A stretch of 64,000 bases of DNA, taken from Erysipelotrichia bacterium. GTDB taxonomy: Bacteria; Bacillota_I; Bacilli_A; Erysipelotrichales; Erysipelotrichaceae. Under the pieces are notes generated by a model. That model had not been told where the DNA came from. It searched no databases and was given only the letters and a program-made list of their open reading frames with translations. Location of the stretch: the NCBI GenBank assembly GCA_018333955.1, contig JAGXSD010000006.1, positions 1-64,000 of the forward strand, in the 5' to 3' direction. Below are positions 51,150 through 60,630 of the stretch, one piece after another. The number at the start of each line of letters is the position of its first letter. Within the stretch, counting starts at the first letter, position 1. The position numbers were made by a program, and so were the translations under genes.

Positions 51150-51171
51150 CGTATAATGTATATTATGTAAA

Positions 51172-52356
51172 TCACTGATAATCTTTAAGATATGAACGAC
51201 CGTGACGTGGGAGTGAAACCTTAAAGTTGTCTGCGATGGTAGCCCCTATGCTAGCAAAAGTCTCAGCCACTTCTAATTCTTTGTTTCCTTGTAATGATGG
51301 TGAATAAACTAACTGGAAAATATACTCACGAGTATGATCAGTTCCATGATGAGTAGGATCATTACCATGATCACTTGTTAAAATGAGTAGATCATCGTTG
51401 TTAAGAAGTGGTAGTAACTCCCCTAGTTGTTTATCAAAGATTTCTAGCTCTTGGGCATACCCTTGAGGATTACGACGATGACCCCATAATGCATCAAAAT
51501 CAACAAGATTCACAAAACATAGTCCTGTAAAGTCCTTATTCTTCACGATTTCGATAGTTTTTTCCATACCATCAACGTTTGATTTAGTCTTTTGATATTC
51601 ACTGATGCCTTCACCATCAAAAATATCAACAATCTTACCAATCGAAATCACATCAAACCCGGCATCTTTTAGTGTATTTAAAACAGTGGGTTCAAAAGGC
51701 TTTAATGCATAGTCTTTTCGATTTGAAGTACGTTTGAACTCCCCTACTTTAGCCCCTACAAATGGCCGGGCAATAACTCGTCCAAGCTTCCATTCAGGTT
51801 TCATTGTGATTTCACGCGCTATTTCACACACTCTGATAAGATTATCTAATCCAAACGTTTCTTCATGACCTGCGATTTGAAGAACAGAGTCTGCAGAAGT
51901 ATACACAATCATGTCATTTGTTGCCATATGGTGTTCACCATACTCATCAATGATCTCAGTACCACTTGCAGATTTGTTGCCAACGATGTTATATCCAGTC
52001 TTAGCCTTTAACTCTTCAATAAGTTCTTCAGGAAACCCAGTTTCAGTAAAAGTTATGAAAGGTTCACTGATATGAAGTCCCATCATTTCCCAATGGCCTG
52101 TCATGGTATCTTTTCCCAAACTTGCTTCTTTTAGTTTACCAAAGTTTCCTTTTGGCCAACTCACAGGTTCTACACCTAATACCGGATGCAAATTACCTAA
52201 ACCTAAAGATGCTAAATTTGGTAAGTGTAAACCATTGACGGCCTTGGCAATGTGACCTAACGTGTCCGCCCCCTCATCATTGTAATCCTTCGCATCAGGC
52301 AGTTCCCCTACTCCTACTGAATCTAATACGATGGTAAATATACGTTTGAATTTCAT
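51172..52356 (-). CDS. deoB: Phosphopentomutase
   Basis: 394-residue alkaline-phosphatase-type mutase converting (deoxy)ribose-1-phosphate to the 5-phosphate. Seen: [38 protein letters not shown] with the catalytic Thr region, [20 protein letters not shown] and [20 protein letters not shown]. It is last in a minus-strand operon after xerD (4-bp overlap). Together with Pdp and DeoC it completes ribose catabolism from nucleosides. Confidence 0.94.
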   Translation of the reverse strand: MKFKRIFTIVLDSVGVGELPDAKDYNDEGADTLGHIAKAVNGLHLPNLASLGLGNLHPVLGVEPVSWPKGNFGKLKEASLGKDTMTGHWEMMGLHISEPFITFTETGFPEELIEELKAKTGYNIVGNKSASGTEIIDEYGEHHMATNDMIVYTSADSVLQIAGHEETFGLDNLIRVCEIAREITMKPEWKLGRVIARPFVGAKVGEFKRTSNRKDYALKPFEPTVLNTLKDAGFDVISIGKIVDIFDGEGISEYQKTKSNVDGMEKTIEIVKNKDFTGLCFVNLVDFDALWGHRRNPQGYAQELEIFDKQLGELLPLLNNDDLLILTSDHGNDPTHHGTDHTREYIFQLVYSPSLQGNKELEVAETFASIGATIADNFKVSLPRHGRSYLKDYQ

Positions 52357-53234
52357 TTTTTCTCCTTCTTTATCTGCGCTCCTGGGTGGAAGGCATGATA
52401 TTTTTCATGTAATGATTGATCAGATATGTGCGTATAAATCTGTGTCGTCTTAATATCACTATGACCTAATAATGTTTGGACACTTCTTAAATCTGCTCCT
52501 TGAGAAAGTAATGTGGAAGCGAAACCATGTCTAAGCCGGTGAGGATGCATCATTGGGAGGCCCACTCGCTGACCACAAGCTTTCACTAACTCATGAATCT
52601 TTTGTCGAGTATAGTTTTTTCCATTGGGTTGAATTAGAACACGCATAGACTTACTTGTAAGTCGCTTAGGTCGAATGTCATTTAAATACTTTGTAAGAAC
52701 ATCATAACATTGATCATGGACAAGTACGATTCGCTCTTTATCCCCTTTACCCACTATTTTTATGGTCTTATCTTTCATTGAAATTGAGTTTATCATGAGT
52801 TCAACACATTCACTCACTCGAAGTCCTGTTGTAAATAACAACATCATAATTAAGTATTCATCCTCATGGGCATCACTGGATTGCGCACTTTCTAGGAGCA
52901 CATCAAACTCATTGAAAGAAATTGATTTGGGAAGTCGCCTTGATTTGAATTCATAGGTCAATAGATCCGTGAAATCAAATTGATTAGTATTAAGACTCGT
53001 AAAATGAATGTACGCCTTAATCGCGCTTAAATAGCGTGAAAGCGTGCTTTTTTGAAGTCCATGACATCCACTAAGAAAGTATTGTTCAACCACATCTGCA
53101 TTTAGTTCTTTAAATTCATTGGATTCCACAAAATCTAAAAATCGAGTGACATCACTCACATAAGAGGATGTTGAGCTCTCTTTAATCCCTAGGGTATAGC
53201 TACAATAATGTTCAAACGGTTTTAGATCTCTCAT
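52353..53234 (-). CDS. xerD: Tyrosine recombinase XerD-like
   Basis: 293-residue tyrosine recombinase of the Xer type, expected to resolve chromosome dimers at dif with XerC. Catalytic residues seen: R139 in [13 protein letters not shown]163 in VGKGDKER, H232 and R235 in [12 protein letters not shown]258 in LLGHSD and Y267 in TTQIYTH. The N-terminal core-binding domain is seen as [14 protein letters not shown]. XerD is a best guess from length and order (recN, dinB, xerD, deoB); in several Firmicutes xerD is near deoB. Confidence 0.87.
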   Translation of the reverse strand: MRDLKPFEHYCSYTLGIKESSTSSYVSDVTRFLDFVESNEFKELNADVVEQYFLSGCHGLQKSTLSRYLSAIKAYIHFTSLNTNQFDFTDLLTYEFKSRRLPKSISFNEFDVLLESAQSSDAHEDEYLIMMLLFTTGLRVSECVELMINSISMKDKTIKIVGKGDKERIVLVHDQCYDVLTKYLNDIRPKRLTSKSMRVLIQPNGKNYTRQKIHELVKACGQRVGLPMMHPHRLRHGFASTLLSQGADLRSVQTLLGHSDIKTTQIYTHISDQSLHEKYHAFHPGAQIKKEKK

Positions 53235-54292
53235 AGTTCAAATAAGGTCAGTTGTGCATAATGTTCCTTCTCATCTATCATTTTAGAACAACTCACACTA
53301 ATATGTCTAACGCTGTTCTCAAATAATTGATCGAATAAAACATTCACATGTTCATAAATAATTCCAAAATCTGAGGTTGGTGTATCAAATACTATGGATT
53401 TAGAGCGACTCTCAAACGAATCATCTTTTATCCCCACTATAATGTTCTTAAATAGAATCTGCTCTTCTTTAGCTCGTAAAATTAGTTCACTGACACATTC
53501 ATTCAATACTAAAGTTAGGGTTTTCTCATCATCACAATCATAACCTAAACTTCGACTTTGTCCCATTGATTTATGTTCTTTACTTTGATTCACAATACTG
53601 TCATCATGACCATGACATTTATCAATAAGGGGTCTTAAATTTAACGGGATTTGTGCAAGGGAATCATCACTGATATGAACTAAATCATACACGGTATGTA
53701 TCCCAAATGAGGATAAAACTTCATTCATCTTCTTCCCTACCCCCACAATCGCTGGTAAAGGTAAAGGCCAAAGTTTTGATTTGAGTTCGTTATCTCTGAT
53801 GATTGAAATCCCATTTGGTTTCTTTAAGTCACTTGCAACTTTTGCTAAAAACTTATTTGACGCAATTCCTATACTAACATTAAGATGAAGTTGATCACGG
53901 ATGCGCATTTGAAGGTCCATCGCTGCATCGAGAGGACGTTTATATCTTAATATGGATTGAGTCATATCAAGATAACATTCATCAACCGAAGCCACTTCCA
54001 CCACATCACAAAAAGACTCACACAAACTAATAAACGCATCTGATACTTCTTGATAACGATCAAAATGTAAGCCTGTCACAACAAGCTGTGGACATAACTT
54101 TTTTGCTTCTAATACACTCATCGCACTTTTTACACCATACGATCTCGCCACATAATTACATGTGGTAATGATGGCTTGATTGCGAAGAGGTGCGACCGCA
54201 ATAGGTTGACCTTGATAATGTGGATGATCGATTTCTTCGACCGTCGCATAAAATGCATTGATATCCACATGGAAAATAATTCTTTTATTCAT
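53231..54292 (-). CDS. dinB: DNA polymerase IV (Y family)
   Basis: 353-residue translesion polymerase. Metal-binding FHVDINAFYATVE and EVASVDECYLDMT are present, along with GIASNKFLAKVASDLKKPNG. The C-terminus ends YAQLTLFEL, a QLTLF beta-clamp binding motif. I start at ATG 54292, overlapping the recN stop by 8 bp, rather than at GTG 54298 two codons earlier. It overlaps xerD by ATGA. It is not under a separate promoter, so it would be made with RecN and XerD. Confidence 0.92.
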   Translation of the reverse strand: MNKRIIFHVDINAFYATVEEIDHPHYQGQPIAVAPLRNQAIITTCNYVARSYGVKSAMSVLEAKKLCPQLVVTGLHFDRYQEVSDAFISLCESFCDVVEVASVDECYLDMTQSILRYKRPLDAAMDLQMRIRDQLHLNVSIGIASNKFLAKVASDLKKPNGISIIRDNELKSKLWPLPLPAIVGVGKKMNEVLSSFGIHTVYDLVHISDDSLAQIPLNLRPLIDKCHGHDDSIVNQSKEHKSMGQSRSLGYDCDDEKTLTLVLNECVSELILRAKEEQILFKNIIVGIKDDSFESRSKSIVFDTPTSDFGIIYEHVNVLFDQLFENSVRHISVSCSKMIDEKEHYAQLTLFEL

Positions 54293-55931
54293 GTACACTT
54301 TCTAATAATTCTTTGGCCGCTTGAATGGAACGTTCACTTAGGCTACCTGAAGCAATGAGTGCTAATTCTTCAATTCGTTCTTTGAATGAGAGCTCAAGTA
54401 CATCCACATGAGTCACATCATTTTGCACATGTTTACTTACTCTAAAGTGACGATCGCCTACTGCTGCAACCATCGCTAAATGAGTGATACTAAAAACTTG
54501 GATTGTTTGTGATAATTGACGCATTTTAAGCCCAATTTGTTTCGCAATAGGACCTGATATACCGACATCAATTTCATCAAATATGAGGACTTGTATGTCC
54601 GCTAATGGTGTAAAGACAGTTTTTAAACCAAGCATAAGTCGAGACAATTCACCGCCTGAGGCAATCTTAGAAAGGGGTCCCATTGGTGATCCTGGATTAG
54701 TTTTGATATGAAACACAACTTTATCAATGCCTAAACTTGAAGGTTTTTCTTCTGAAAAGAAAATCTTAAACTCAGCATGAGGAAGTGATAAATCCGAAAG
54801 TTGTTGATTAATACCTAACTCAAGTTGATTTGCACGTTGTTTTCGTAAAGTGGATAATTCATACGCTTTACTCTCAAAGAGTTTATAGGCTTGTTCCACT
54901 TCTTTCGCAAGTTTAATCGCATGAAATTCATGGTCATCAACCATGAGAATTTGATGAGATAATTCTTCTTTAATTCGAAGTAGACTTTCAAGTGATCCTC
55001 CGTGTTTGCGTTTTAATTTCTCATAACCTAAAACTCGATGATTAAGATCATCAAAAACGTCTTGATCAAAAGACATTGAGTTAAGGCGGTGATAAAGCGT
55101 TGTTCTAATATCCTCACTGAGTGCAACCACTTCATTCATAGAGTGTCCAGCTTGGAGTATGACGTCATCTTCATGACAGGATTGAAGAAGCTTCATCGAT
55201 TGATACAACATGGACAAAACACCCTGGTCTTGATCAAATAAATCAATGACTTGACTTGTTTTACTCACAAGTTTTTCATAAGCACTCATCCGTTTAATAT
55301 CTTGTTCGCACGCTTCATAATCCTCAATGGAAGGATTAAACGTTTCAATTTCCGCAAGCTGAAATCGTGCGAAATCCAAATCTTTTTCACTTAGAACTGA
55401 TTTTTGAAATGCTTCGAGTTGTTCCTTAGCATGCTTATAGTGTTGATAAGCTTTTCTAACATCATCTTTTATCGATCCATCGATGCCTTGATCCACTAGA
55501 TGAAGATGCTGTTTTTCATTAAGTAAGTAAGTTGTGTCATGTTGAGAATGAATATCTATCTCAAATGCCATCAAATCCTTGAGTAAAGACAAGGGGACAA
55601 TTTTTCCATTAATACGGCAAACATTTCGGCCATCTTTTGAGATTTCACGCGAACATACCACCACATCGCTACAATCAATGCCCATTTCTTGAGCATACGA
55701 TTCACTAAAAGATCCAGACTTAATGAGAAGGACTCCTTCAACCTTTGCACTCTCATGATTTGTTTTAATGAGTGATGATGACGCTTTTGCACCACAAAGA
55801 AGTGAAATTGCATCCACCAATAAACTCTTCCCTGCCCCCGTCTCACCAGTAAAGACATTGAAACCTTGTTTGAAATCTAAACTGATTGAATCTATGAGCA
55901 CGAAATTCTCAACATATAGCGAAATGATCAT
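54285..55931 (-). CDS. recN: DNA repair protein RecN
   Basis: 548-residue SMC-like ATPase for double-strand break repair. Walker A GETGAGKS is at 29-36 in FTGETGAGKSLLVDA, followed by a long helical coiled-coil middle, then the signature region KIASGGELSRLMLGLK and Walker B VLIFDEIDVGISG. It overlaps tlyA by 4 bp and dinB by 8 bp. The ahrC/argR gene found between tlyA and recN in Bacillus is missing. Confidence 0.94.
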   Translation of the reverse strand: MIISLYVENFVLIDSISLDFKQGFNVFTGETGAGKSLLVDAISLLCGAKASSSLIKTNHESAKVEGVLLIKSGSFSESYAQEMGIDCSDVVVCSREISKDGRNVCRINGKIVPLSLLKDLMAFEIDIHSQHDTTYLLNEKQHLHLVDQGIDGSIKDDVRKAYQHYKHAKEQLEAFQKSVLSEKDLDFARFQLAEIETFNPSIEDYEACEQDIKRMSAYEKLVSKTSQVIDLFDQDQGVLSMLYQSMKLLQSCHEDDVILQAGHSMNEVVALSEDIRTTLYHRLNSMSFDQDVFDDLNHRVLGYEKLKRKHGGSLESLLRIKEELSHQILMVDDHEFHAIKLAKEVEQAYKLFESKAYELSTLRKQRANQLELGINQQLSDLSLPHAEFKIFFSEEKPSSLGIDKVVFHIKTNPGSPMGPLSKIASGGELSRLMLGLKTVFTPLADIQVLIFDEIDVGISGPIAKQIGLKMRQLSQTIQVFSITHLAMVAAVGDRHFRVSKHVQNDVTHVDVLELSFKERIEELALIASGSLSERSIQAAKELLESVHE

Positions 55932-56653
55932 ACACCCTCCACTTTTTGAAACACAAGGAATGTTTCTTGATTACCATCTTTTCCTTTAATCATTGAATCC
56001 TTGGCTAAGACAAAGCGAAATCCTTTAGTTTTTATGACTTCAATAATATGATCTTGAACTTGCTTACCTTGTCGAGGATTTTTGACGATACCAGATTTAT
56101 TTAAAAACTTTGCTCCCACCTCAAATTGAGGCTTATAAAGGAGTATTAACCAAGCTTGATGATGCACGAAACGATCTAAAGCATCAAACACATGCAAGAT
56201 TGATGTAAATGAGACATCCATGACGAGTAAATCAAATGTTTTATCAACGAATTGATGTAAATCAAGGATAGATACACCTTCATATAATGTTATCTTAGGA
56301 TGATCCCTTAAACTTTCATGAAGTTGATGGACACCGACATCTACACATACTAAGGATTCTACCCCAAAATCAAGTAAGCATTCGCTAAAACCACCAGTGG
56401 ATGAGCCCACATCAATCGCATGAAGACCAACCACAGAGAATGGACAAAACGGAAGCAATGAGGCTAGTTTTTCACCACCTCGAGAAACGTAGGTTTTTTC
56501 AAGGGTTAGTGTGATATCATCGTCCTCAATAACCTCATAGGCTGGTTTAATATTAATTTTTCCATTCACTAGCACTAATCCACGTTTAATAAAATCAGCA
56601 CTTGCTGAGCGCGATTTATGAAACTGTTGAGCTACTCTTAAATCTAAGCGCAT
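55928..56653 (-). CDS. tlyA: TlyA-family rRNA 2'-O-methyltransferase
   Basis: 241 residues: an N-terminal S4 RNA-binding domain (LDLRVAQQFHKSRSASADFIKRGLV) and an FtsJ-like methyltransferase with GLHAIDVGSSTGGFSECLLDFG. The family modifies 16S and 23S rRNA cytidines in some bacteria; hemolysin annotations for it are historical. It follows ispA by three bases. In Bacillus dxs lies between these two; it is absent here. Confidence 0.9.
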   Translation of the reverse strand: MRLDLRVAQQFHKSRSASADFIKRGLVLVNGKINIKPAYEVIEDDDITLTLEKTYVSRGGEKLASLLPFCPFSVVGLHAIDVGSSTGGFSECLLDFGVESLVCVDVGVHQLHESLRDHPKITLYEGVSILDLHQFVDKTFDLLVMDVSFTSILHVFDALDRFVHHQAWLILLYKPQFEVGAKFLNKSGIVKNPRQGKQVQDHIIEVIKTKGFRFVLAKDSMIKGKDGNQETFLVFQKVEGV

Positions 56654-56656
56654 AAA

Positions 56657-57484
56657 CTATTTTTTTCGAGCCTTTAATGATTCAATAAGTTGATGAGTCT
56701 TTGAACCTACAAGTCCTAAATATGAAAATTGTTGCTCAATATCATCAAATAAGTCATTTAAATAAGCTATTGAAGCTTCAACCCCAATTATAGTAACACA
56801 TGTTTTCTTATTATTATTCGCATCAGAAAGTGATTTTCCTATACTTTGGGCATCGGATGTCACTTCAAGTAAATCATCTTGAATTTGAAAAGCAACACCA
56901 AAGTTCTCACCTAAAACTTGATAATGAGATAATCGAGTTTCATCATTTGAAATAATGGCAGCACCCATGAGGGCAGCCGCAAAAAGCTGTCCTGTTTTAA
57001 GAGCAGACATCTTTACATAATCATCCATCGTAATGTCTTGTTTTTCAAATTCCATATCAAGTTGTTGACCTAAAATCATGCCCGATAAACCTGCTTTTCT
57101 TGATAACAACTTTATAAGTTCAACTTTCACATGATCGTTATATCCTGAATGTGCAATCAAATCAAAAGCTTTTGTTAGAAGACCATCACCTGCTAATAAT
57201 GCGGTTGCTTCACCATAGACTAAATGATTTGTGGGTTGATTTCGTCTGATCGTATCATTATCCATACTTGGTAAATCATCATGAATTAATGAATAAGCAT
57301 GAACACATTCTAATGCTAAACCAAATAGGTTCGCATGAGTTTCACAAAGACCTAAATCTTCACAAAGTGTATGCACGAGTTGGTATCGAATAAGTTTACT
57401 AGGAGCATTAAGAGTATATAAAGCACTTTCAAGCACTGAAGAAGGATGTTCATGTTTAAAGGTTAAATCTACCAAGTGTTTCAT
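56657..57484 (-). CDS. ispA: Polyprenyl (farnesyl/geranylgeranyl) diphosphate synthase
   Basis: 275-residue short-chain prenyl synthase making isoprenoid diphosphates for undecaprenol. The first aspartate-rich motif is at 69-75 (LIHDDLPSMDND) and the second is QIQDDLLEVTSD. SLIHDDLPSM with a two-residue insert is the bacterial FPP-synthase pattern. I start at M 57484 with GGAGAA before it; a 48-residue N-terminal extension in frame overlaps xseB and is rejected. The enzyme needs IPP and DMAPP; no dxs gene is beside it. Confidence 0.9.
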   Translation of the reverse strand: MKHLVDLTFKHEHPSSVLESALYTLNAPSKLIRYQLVHTLCEDLGLCETHANLFGLALECVHAYSLIHDDLPSMDNDTIRRNQPTNHLVYGEATALLAGDGLLTKAFDLIAHSGYNDHVKVELIKLLSRKAGLSGMILGQQLDMEFEKQDITMDDYVKMSALKTGQLFAAALMGAAIISNDETRLSHYQVLGENFGVAFQIQDDLLEVTSDAQSIGKSLSDANNNKKTCVTIIGVEASIAYLNDLFDDIEQQFSYLGLVGSKTHQLIESLKARKK

Positions 57485-57485
57485 C

Positions 57486-57668
57486 TTATTCTCCTTTAGG
57501 TTCAATGAGTGATTCAAATTGTGTAAGTTGGGTTTGGGCAAACTTAAGTAAATCTTGCCCTTCTTGATATAAGGTTGCAGCTTGAGATAATGACACTTCG
57601 TTTTTTTCAAGTAAAGCAATAATTTCATTTAATCGAGCTAATGCAGATTCAAATGTATGTTCATTCAT
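57486..57668 (-). CDS. xseB: Exodeoxyribonuclease VII small subunit
   Basis: 60-residue helical protein (TFESALARLNEIIALLEKNEVSLSQAATLYQEG) that binds XseA. It overlaps xseA by 8 bp and ends one base before the ispA ATG. Small but with the family pattern intact. Confidence 0.93.
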   Translation of the reverse strand: MNEHTFESALARLNEIIALLEKNEVSLSQAATLYQEGQDLLKFAQTQLTQFESLIEPKGE

Positions 57669-58932
57669 GAGAATTCTCCTTTATTGATTGAATATCCGCT
57701 TGCAAGCTACCATCTTGAAGCGTAATGTTTATTGATTGTGACACTTGGACATGCTTTACACTAGTTATTAATCGATCATCACTGTGAAGAAGTGCAAAGC
57801 CTCGTTTTAAGGGTTGCATCATATCAAGGGAGGATAACTGATGTGTTAAGTGAGTGAGCTGATTAGATCGATTTTGAATGAGTCGCTCCATTGATAAATC
57901 AAATGCTCTTTGTTTCTGCTCAAGCTTGATTCTTAGATTGGGTCTAGCAATCACTTGATTTAATCTTAATGATGCATTTTCGACAAGATATCGTCTTCTT
58001 TCAACAAGTTTTTGTGGACTTAAGCGCTGTAACGTAGCTATTTGATGTGAAAGATTTGTTGATGCTTGAGACAATTGATTGTTAATCAGATATTGTAGTC
58101 GTAATCCAACTTGATCAAAAAGATGAATGACTTCACCCATTAAGGGAGTACACAGTGTTGCAGCCCCGGTTGGGGTTGGGCCACGAACATCAACAACATA
58201 ATCAATTAATGTTGTATCACTTTCATGTCCCACGCCAGAAATAATTGGAGTTTTGAGGGTACAAATGTGACGAACTAATGATTCATGATTAAAGCTCCAT
58301 AAGTCTTCAATCGAACCTCCACCACGCGCAATGATAAGAACATCATGGTGAGCATGATCCGCTTTATTCAATGCCTGAATTAATTCTAAGACACTCCCCT
58401 CACCTTGCACAAGACTTCCATGTGAAGTAATCTTTGCGACTGGCCAACGACTAGAAATCGTCTTAAGAATGTCTGCGTGGGCGGCTGAACCGAGTGAAGT
58501 GATGACACCAATGCTTTTAGGAAAACGAGGGAGAGGTTTCTTACGACTTTGATCAAATAAACCTTCTTTCTGAAGTTTCATTCTGAGTTGTTCTAATTGT
58601 GCAAACAGTGACCCAACTCCAAATAATTGCATGCTTGATACATTAAGTTGAAGTGTACCTCCTGGTTCATAAAAAGTCACACGAGCAACCACTTCAACTT
58701 GATCACCTTCTTTAAAAGGATGATTGAGATGACGAACGGCAGAAGAAAACATCACGCAAGTAAGCCGTGATGTTGCATCTTTCAGGGTAAAATACCAATG
58801 ACCAGAACTAGCTTTGGTAAGATTAGACAATTCCCCATGAACACTGACACGTTCAAAAAACGGTGTTGCTTCCAACGTAGATTTAATGATTCTATTTAAG
58901 TCAGAGACAGTCCATGGTGTTTGCATACTCAT
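57661..58932 (-). CDS. xseA: Exodeoxyribonuclease VII large subunit
   Basis: 423-residue nuclease subunit digesting single-stranded DNA. The N-terminal OB fold has WTVSDLNRIIKSTLEATPFF and LTCVMFSS. The catalytic region has PKSIGVITSLGSAAHADIL, IIARGGGSIEDLWSFNHE and GVGHESDTTLIDYVVDVRGPTPTGAA. A coiled-coil C-terminal stretch follows. It overlaps nusB by 4 bp and xseB by 8 bp. It is slightly shorter than the 440-460 typical of Bacilli. Confidence 0.93.
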   Translation of the reverse strand: MSMQTPWTVSDLNRIIKSTLEATPFFERVSVHGELSNLTKASSGHWYFTLKDATSRLTCVMFSSAVRHLNHPFKEGDQVEVVARVTFYEPGGTLQLNVSSMQLFGVGSLFAQLEQLRMKLQKEGLFDQSRKKPLPRFPKSIGVITSLGSAAHADILKTISSRWPVAKITSHGSLVQGEGSVLELIQALNKADHAHHDVLIIARGGGSIEDLWSFNHESLVRHICTLKTPIISGVGHESDTTLIDYVVDVRGPTPTGAATLCTPLMGEVIHLFDQVGLRLQYLINNQLSQASTNLSHQIATLQRLSPQKLVERRRYLVENASLRLNQVIARPNLRIKLEQKQRAFDLSMERLIQNRSNQLTHLTHQLSSLDMMQPLKRGFALLHSDDRLITSVKHVQVSQSINITLQDGSLQADIQSIKENSHE

Positions 58933-59333
58933 AGTCGATCAAGGATTCCGTTGATATATTTATATTGATCCTCTTCACAGAATAGTTTTGAGATTTCAAT
59001 GGCTTCATTAATAATAATGGCTTTATCATCGAATTCTAACGTAATTTCTGAAATAGCCATAAACAAGATAGCACGATCAATAAGAGGCAAGCGATCAAAT
59101 GTCCATCCTTGAGGAATAAGATTATTTATAGTATTAATAATTAGTTGTTCTTGAGCTACAGCCGCAATAAGTAGTTCTTTAAAATCATCTTTAAAGAGCA
59201 CGAAATACTCACTATAGTTCTCAGGAACAATATCTTTTTCAAATGTTTCAATAATCATTTCCATATCTTGCTTGTATGAGAAATATTGAAAGAAACACAT
59301 GATGGCACTGATTCGTTTATTACGTCTTGTCAT
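58929..59333 (-). CDS. nusB: Transcription antitermination factor NusB
   Basis: 134-residue helical RNA-binding protein for rRNA antitermination with NusE. Seen: AIMCFFQYFSYK near the start and the family core DRAILFMAISEITLEFDDKAIIINEAIEISKLF, then FINGILDRL-like end (KYINGILDRL). AGGTTCT with GGAGG lies before the ATG. A CATGATACAAT promoter element precedes it. It begins the nusB-xseA-xseB-ispA-tlyA-recN-dinB-xerD-deoB operon. folD, usually between nusB and xseA in Bacillus, is missing. Confidence 0.92.
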   Translation of the reverse strand: MTRRNKRISAIMCFFQYFSYKQDMEMIIETFEKDIVPENYSEYFVLFKDDFKELLIAAVAQEQLIINTINNLIPQGWTFDRLPLIDRAILFMAISEITLEFDDKAIIINEAIEISKLFCEEDQYKYINGILDRL

Positions 59334-59348
59334 AGAACCTCCGAAATT

Positions 59349-59359
59349 ATTGTATCATG
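59349..59359 (-). promoter_or_regulatory. Extended -10 promoter for the nusB operon (minus strand)
   Basis: On the minus strand CATGATACAAT: TGn before TACAAT, 16 bases from the nusB ATG. The -35 (TTTGTG) is weak. Confidence 0.5.
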
Positions 59360-59380
59360 AATCAATCAAAGCACAAAGAA

Positions 59381-59397
59381 AAACCCCTAAGGGGTTT
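59381..59397 (-). terminator. Terminator after asp23 (minus strand)
   Basis: AAACCCC and GGGGTTT pair around TAA; on the minus strand TTCTTT follows. The stop codon of the gene is inside the stem. Confidence 0.7.
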
Positions 59398-59719
59398 AGA
59401 ACACAAATCCAACAACTTTAATATCGACTGATGAAGGTTTGACTTCCGTCATCATGAGGATATTATTGAATATTCGCTCTTGTAAGGCAGTTAGTGTTTT
59501 ACTCACATTCTTGCCATGTTTTACTTGAACATCACATGCGATGCTCAGTTGATTATTAACGATTTTAACAATCACAGGTTTTACTAACAATTGATGAGGA
59601 ACGACAACGGCTTTCTCTTCTTCAATTGAATGTAAAGCAATTAACTCAAACGCCGTTTTTGTTAATGTGATTTCACCTAAGTTTTCTTTGCTTTGTAATT
59701 TGATAAATTCAGCTGACAT
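59396..59719 (-). CDS. Asp23/Gls24-family envelope stress protein (YqhY-like)
   Basis: 107-residue alpha/beta protein of the Asp23 family. Seen: LGEITLTKTAFELIALHSIEE at the N-terminus, VVPHQLLVKPVIVKIVNNQLSI and the C-terminal core VKHGKNVSKTLTALQERIFNNILMMTEVKPSSVDIKVVG. It is upstream of nusB as YqhY is in Bacillus, where YqhY affects lipid biosynthesis. No promoter is shared: a TATGATATAAT element precedes it and a terminator lies at its end. The exact role is not known. Confidence 0.87.
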   Translation of the reverse strand: MSAEFIKLQSKENLGEITLTKTAFELIALHSIEEEKAVVVPHQLLVKPVIVKIVNNQLSIACDVQVKHGKNVSKTLTALQERIFNNILMMTEVKPSSVDIKVVGFVF

Positions 59720-59739
59720 AAGTTCACCTCGTTGTTGAT

Positions 59740-59750
59740 ATTATATCATA
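59740..59750 (-). promoter_or_regulatory. Extended -10 promoter for the Asp23-like gene (minus strand)
   Basis: On the minus strand TATGATATAAT, 21 bases before the ATG. A possible -35 is TTAACT with a 16-base spacer. Confidence 0.6.
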
Positions 59751-59828
59751 AATTTCTAATGAGTTAAGATAGAAACCTTAGGAATCAATGAAGAGTTTCA
59801 ATCTTTTCAGTCAATACATTAGAAATAA

Positions 59829-59856
59829 AAGCATATAGACGTTAATCTATATGCTT
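59829..59856 (-). terminator. Terminator after the amino acid ABC transporter (minus strand)
   Basis: AAGCATATAGA and TCTATATGCTT pair around CGTTAA; on the minus strand TTTTATTTC follows. It lies ten bases past the substrate-binding protein stop. Confidence 0.78.
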
Positions 59857-59865
59857 CTTTAAATG

Positions 59866-60630
59866 TTACTCTGTGAACCATTTCTTAATGAGGGCATCAA
59901 GTGTACCATCATCAATGAGTTCTTGAATCGCTGCGTTAACACGAGCAGTCCATTCGGAATTACGTGGTAATGCGACAGAGACCCCTGCAACTTCTTCGAT
60001 ATATTTAGTGACTTCAGGATGTGATAATTCGAAGGTAGTTAATGTTGGGAACTCAAGCACATATTCACGCGCGGTAGGTCCTTCAATTAGAACAAAATCT
60101 AAACGTCCTGTAAGGACTTCTTGAACGAGTTGTGAGACATTTTGCTTAGGATCAGCAACTAAACTAAATTCAGAGATAATCTTATTTAATAATGATTCTT
60201 GAATTGTTCCAATTTGCGCACCAACTTTTTTACCTGTTAAGTCATTTGAATCAACAACCCCGCCACTTGCTAAGGTTAAAATAAAGAATGGACTTTCTTC
60301 TGCGCCAACATAATATGGAATTGAGAAATCAACATCACGCTCTGGATCTGGTGACATCGCTGCAATCGCCATCGTTCCACGATTTGAATTTAAAGCACCA
60401 ATAATGCCATCAAAATCCATATCTTCCCATTTAACTTGAACACCTAGTTTTTCTCCTAAAGCATTACCAAAATCAATATCAAATCCAATAAGATTCCCAT
60501 CTTCATCAATCATTTCGTAGGGAGGATATCCAGAAGAAGTAAGGATGGTAATAGTATCTTGTGTGTTTTGTTGGACACATCCACTAAGGATGAAGACGAG
60601 GGTTAAAACTGCTAAGATTGCTTTTTTCAT
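59866..60630 (-). CDS. Amino acid ABC transporter substrate-binding lipoprotein
   Basis: 254 residues. Signal peptide MKKAILAVLTLVFILSGC with lipobox LSGC, Cys18 being the mature N-terminus. Family features: TILTSSGYPPYEMIDEDGNLIGFDIDFGNALGEKLGV, IGALNSNRGTMAIAAMSPDPERDVDFSIPY and ALIKKWF at the end, as in polar amino acid binding proteins (SBP_bac_3). It overlaps the ATPase gene by 4 bp. The ligand cannot be read from sequence; the T-box upstream would say which amino acid is sensed. Confidence 0.9.
   Translation of the reverse strand: MKKAILAVLTLVFILSGCVQQNTQDTITILTSSGYPPYEMIDEDGNLIGFDIDFGNALGEKLGVQVKWEDMDFDGIIGALNSNRGTMAIAAMSPDPERDVDFSIPYYVGAEESPFFILTLASGGVVDSNDLTGKKVGAQIGTIQESLLNKIISEFSLVADPKQNVSQLVQEVLTGRLDFVLIEGPTAREYVLEFPTLTTFELSHPEVTKYIEEVAGVSVALPRNSEWTARVNAAIQELIDDGTLDALIKKWFTE

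Noticed and set aside
57485-57628. N-terminal 48-residue extension of the prenyl synthase
   Set aside because: It overlaps xseB in another frame, has a lysine/leucine-rich character unlike prenyl synthases and no ribosome binding site.
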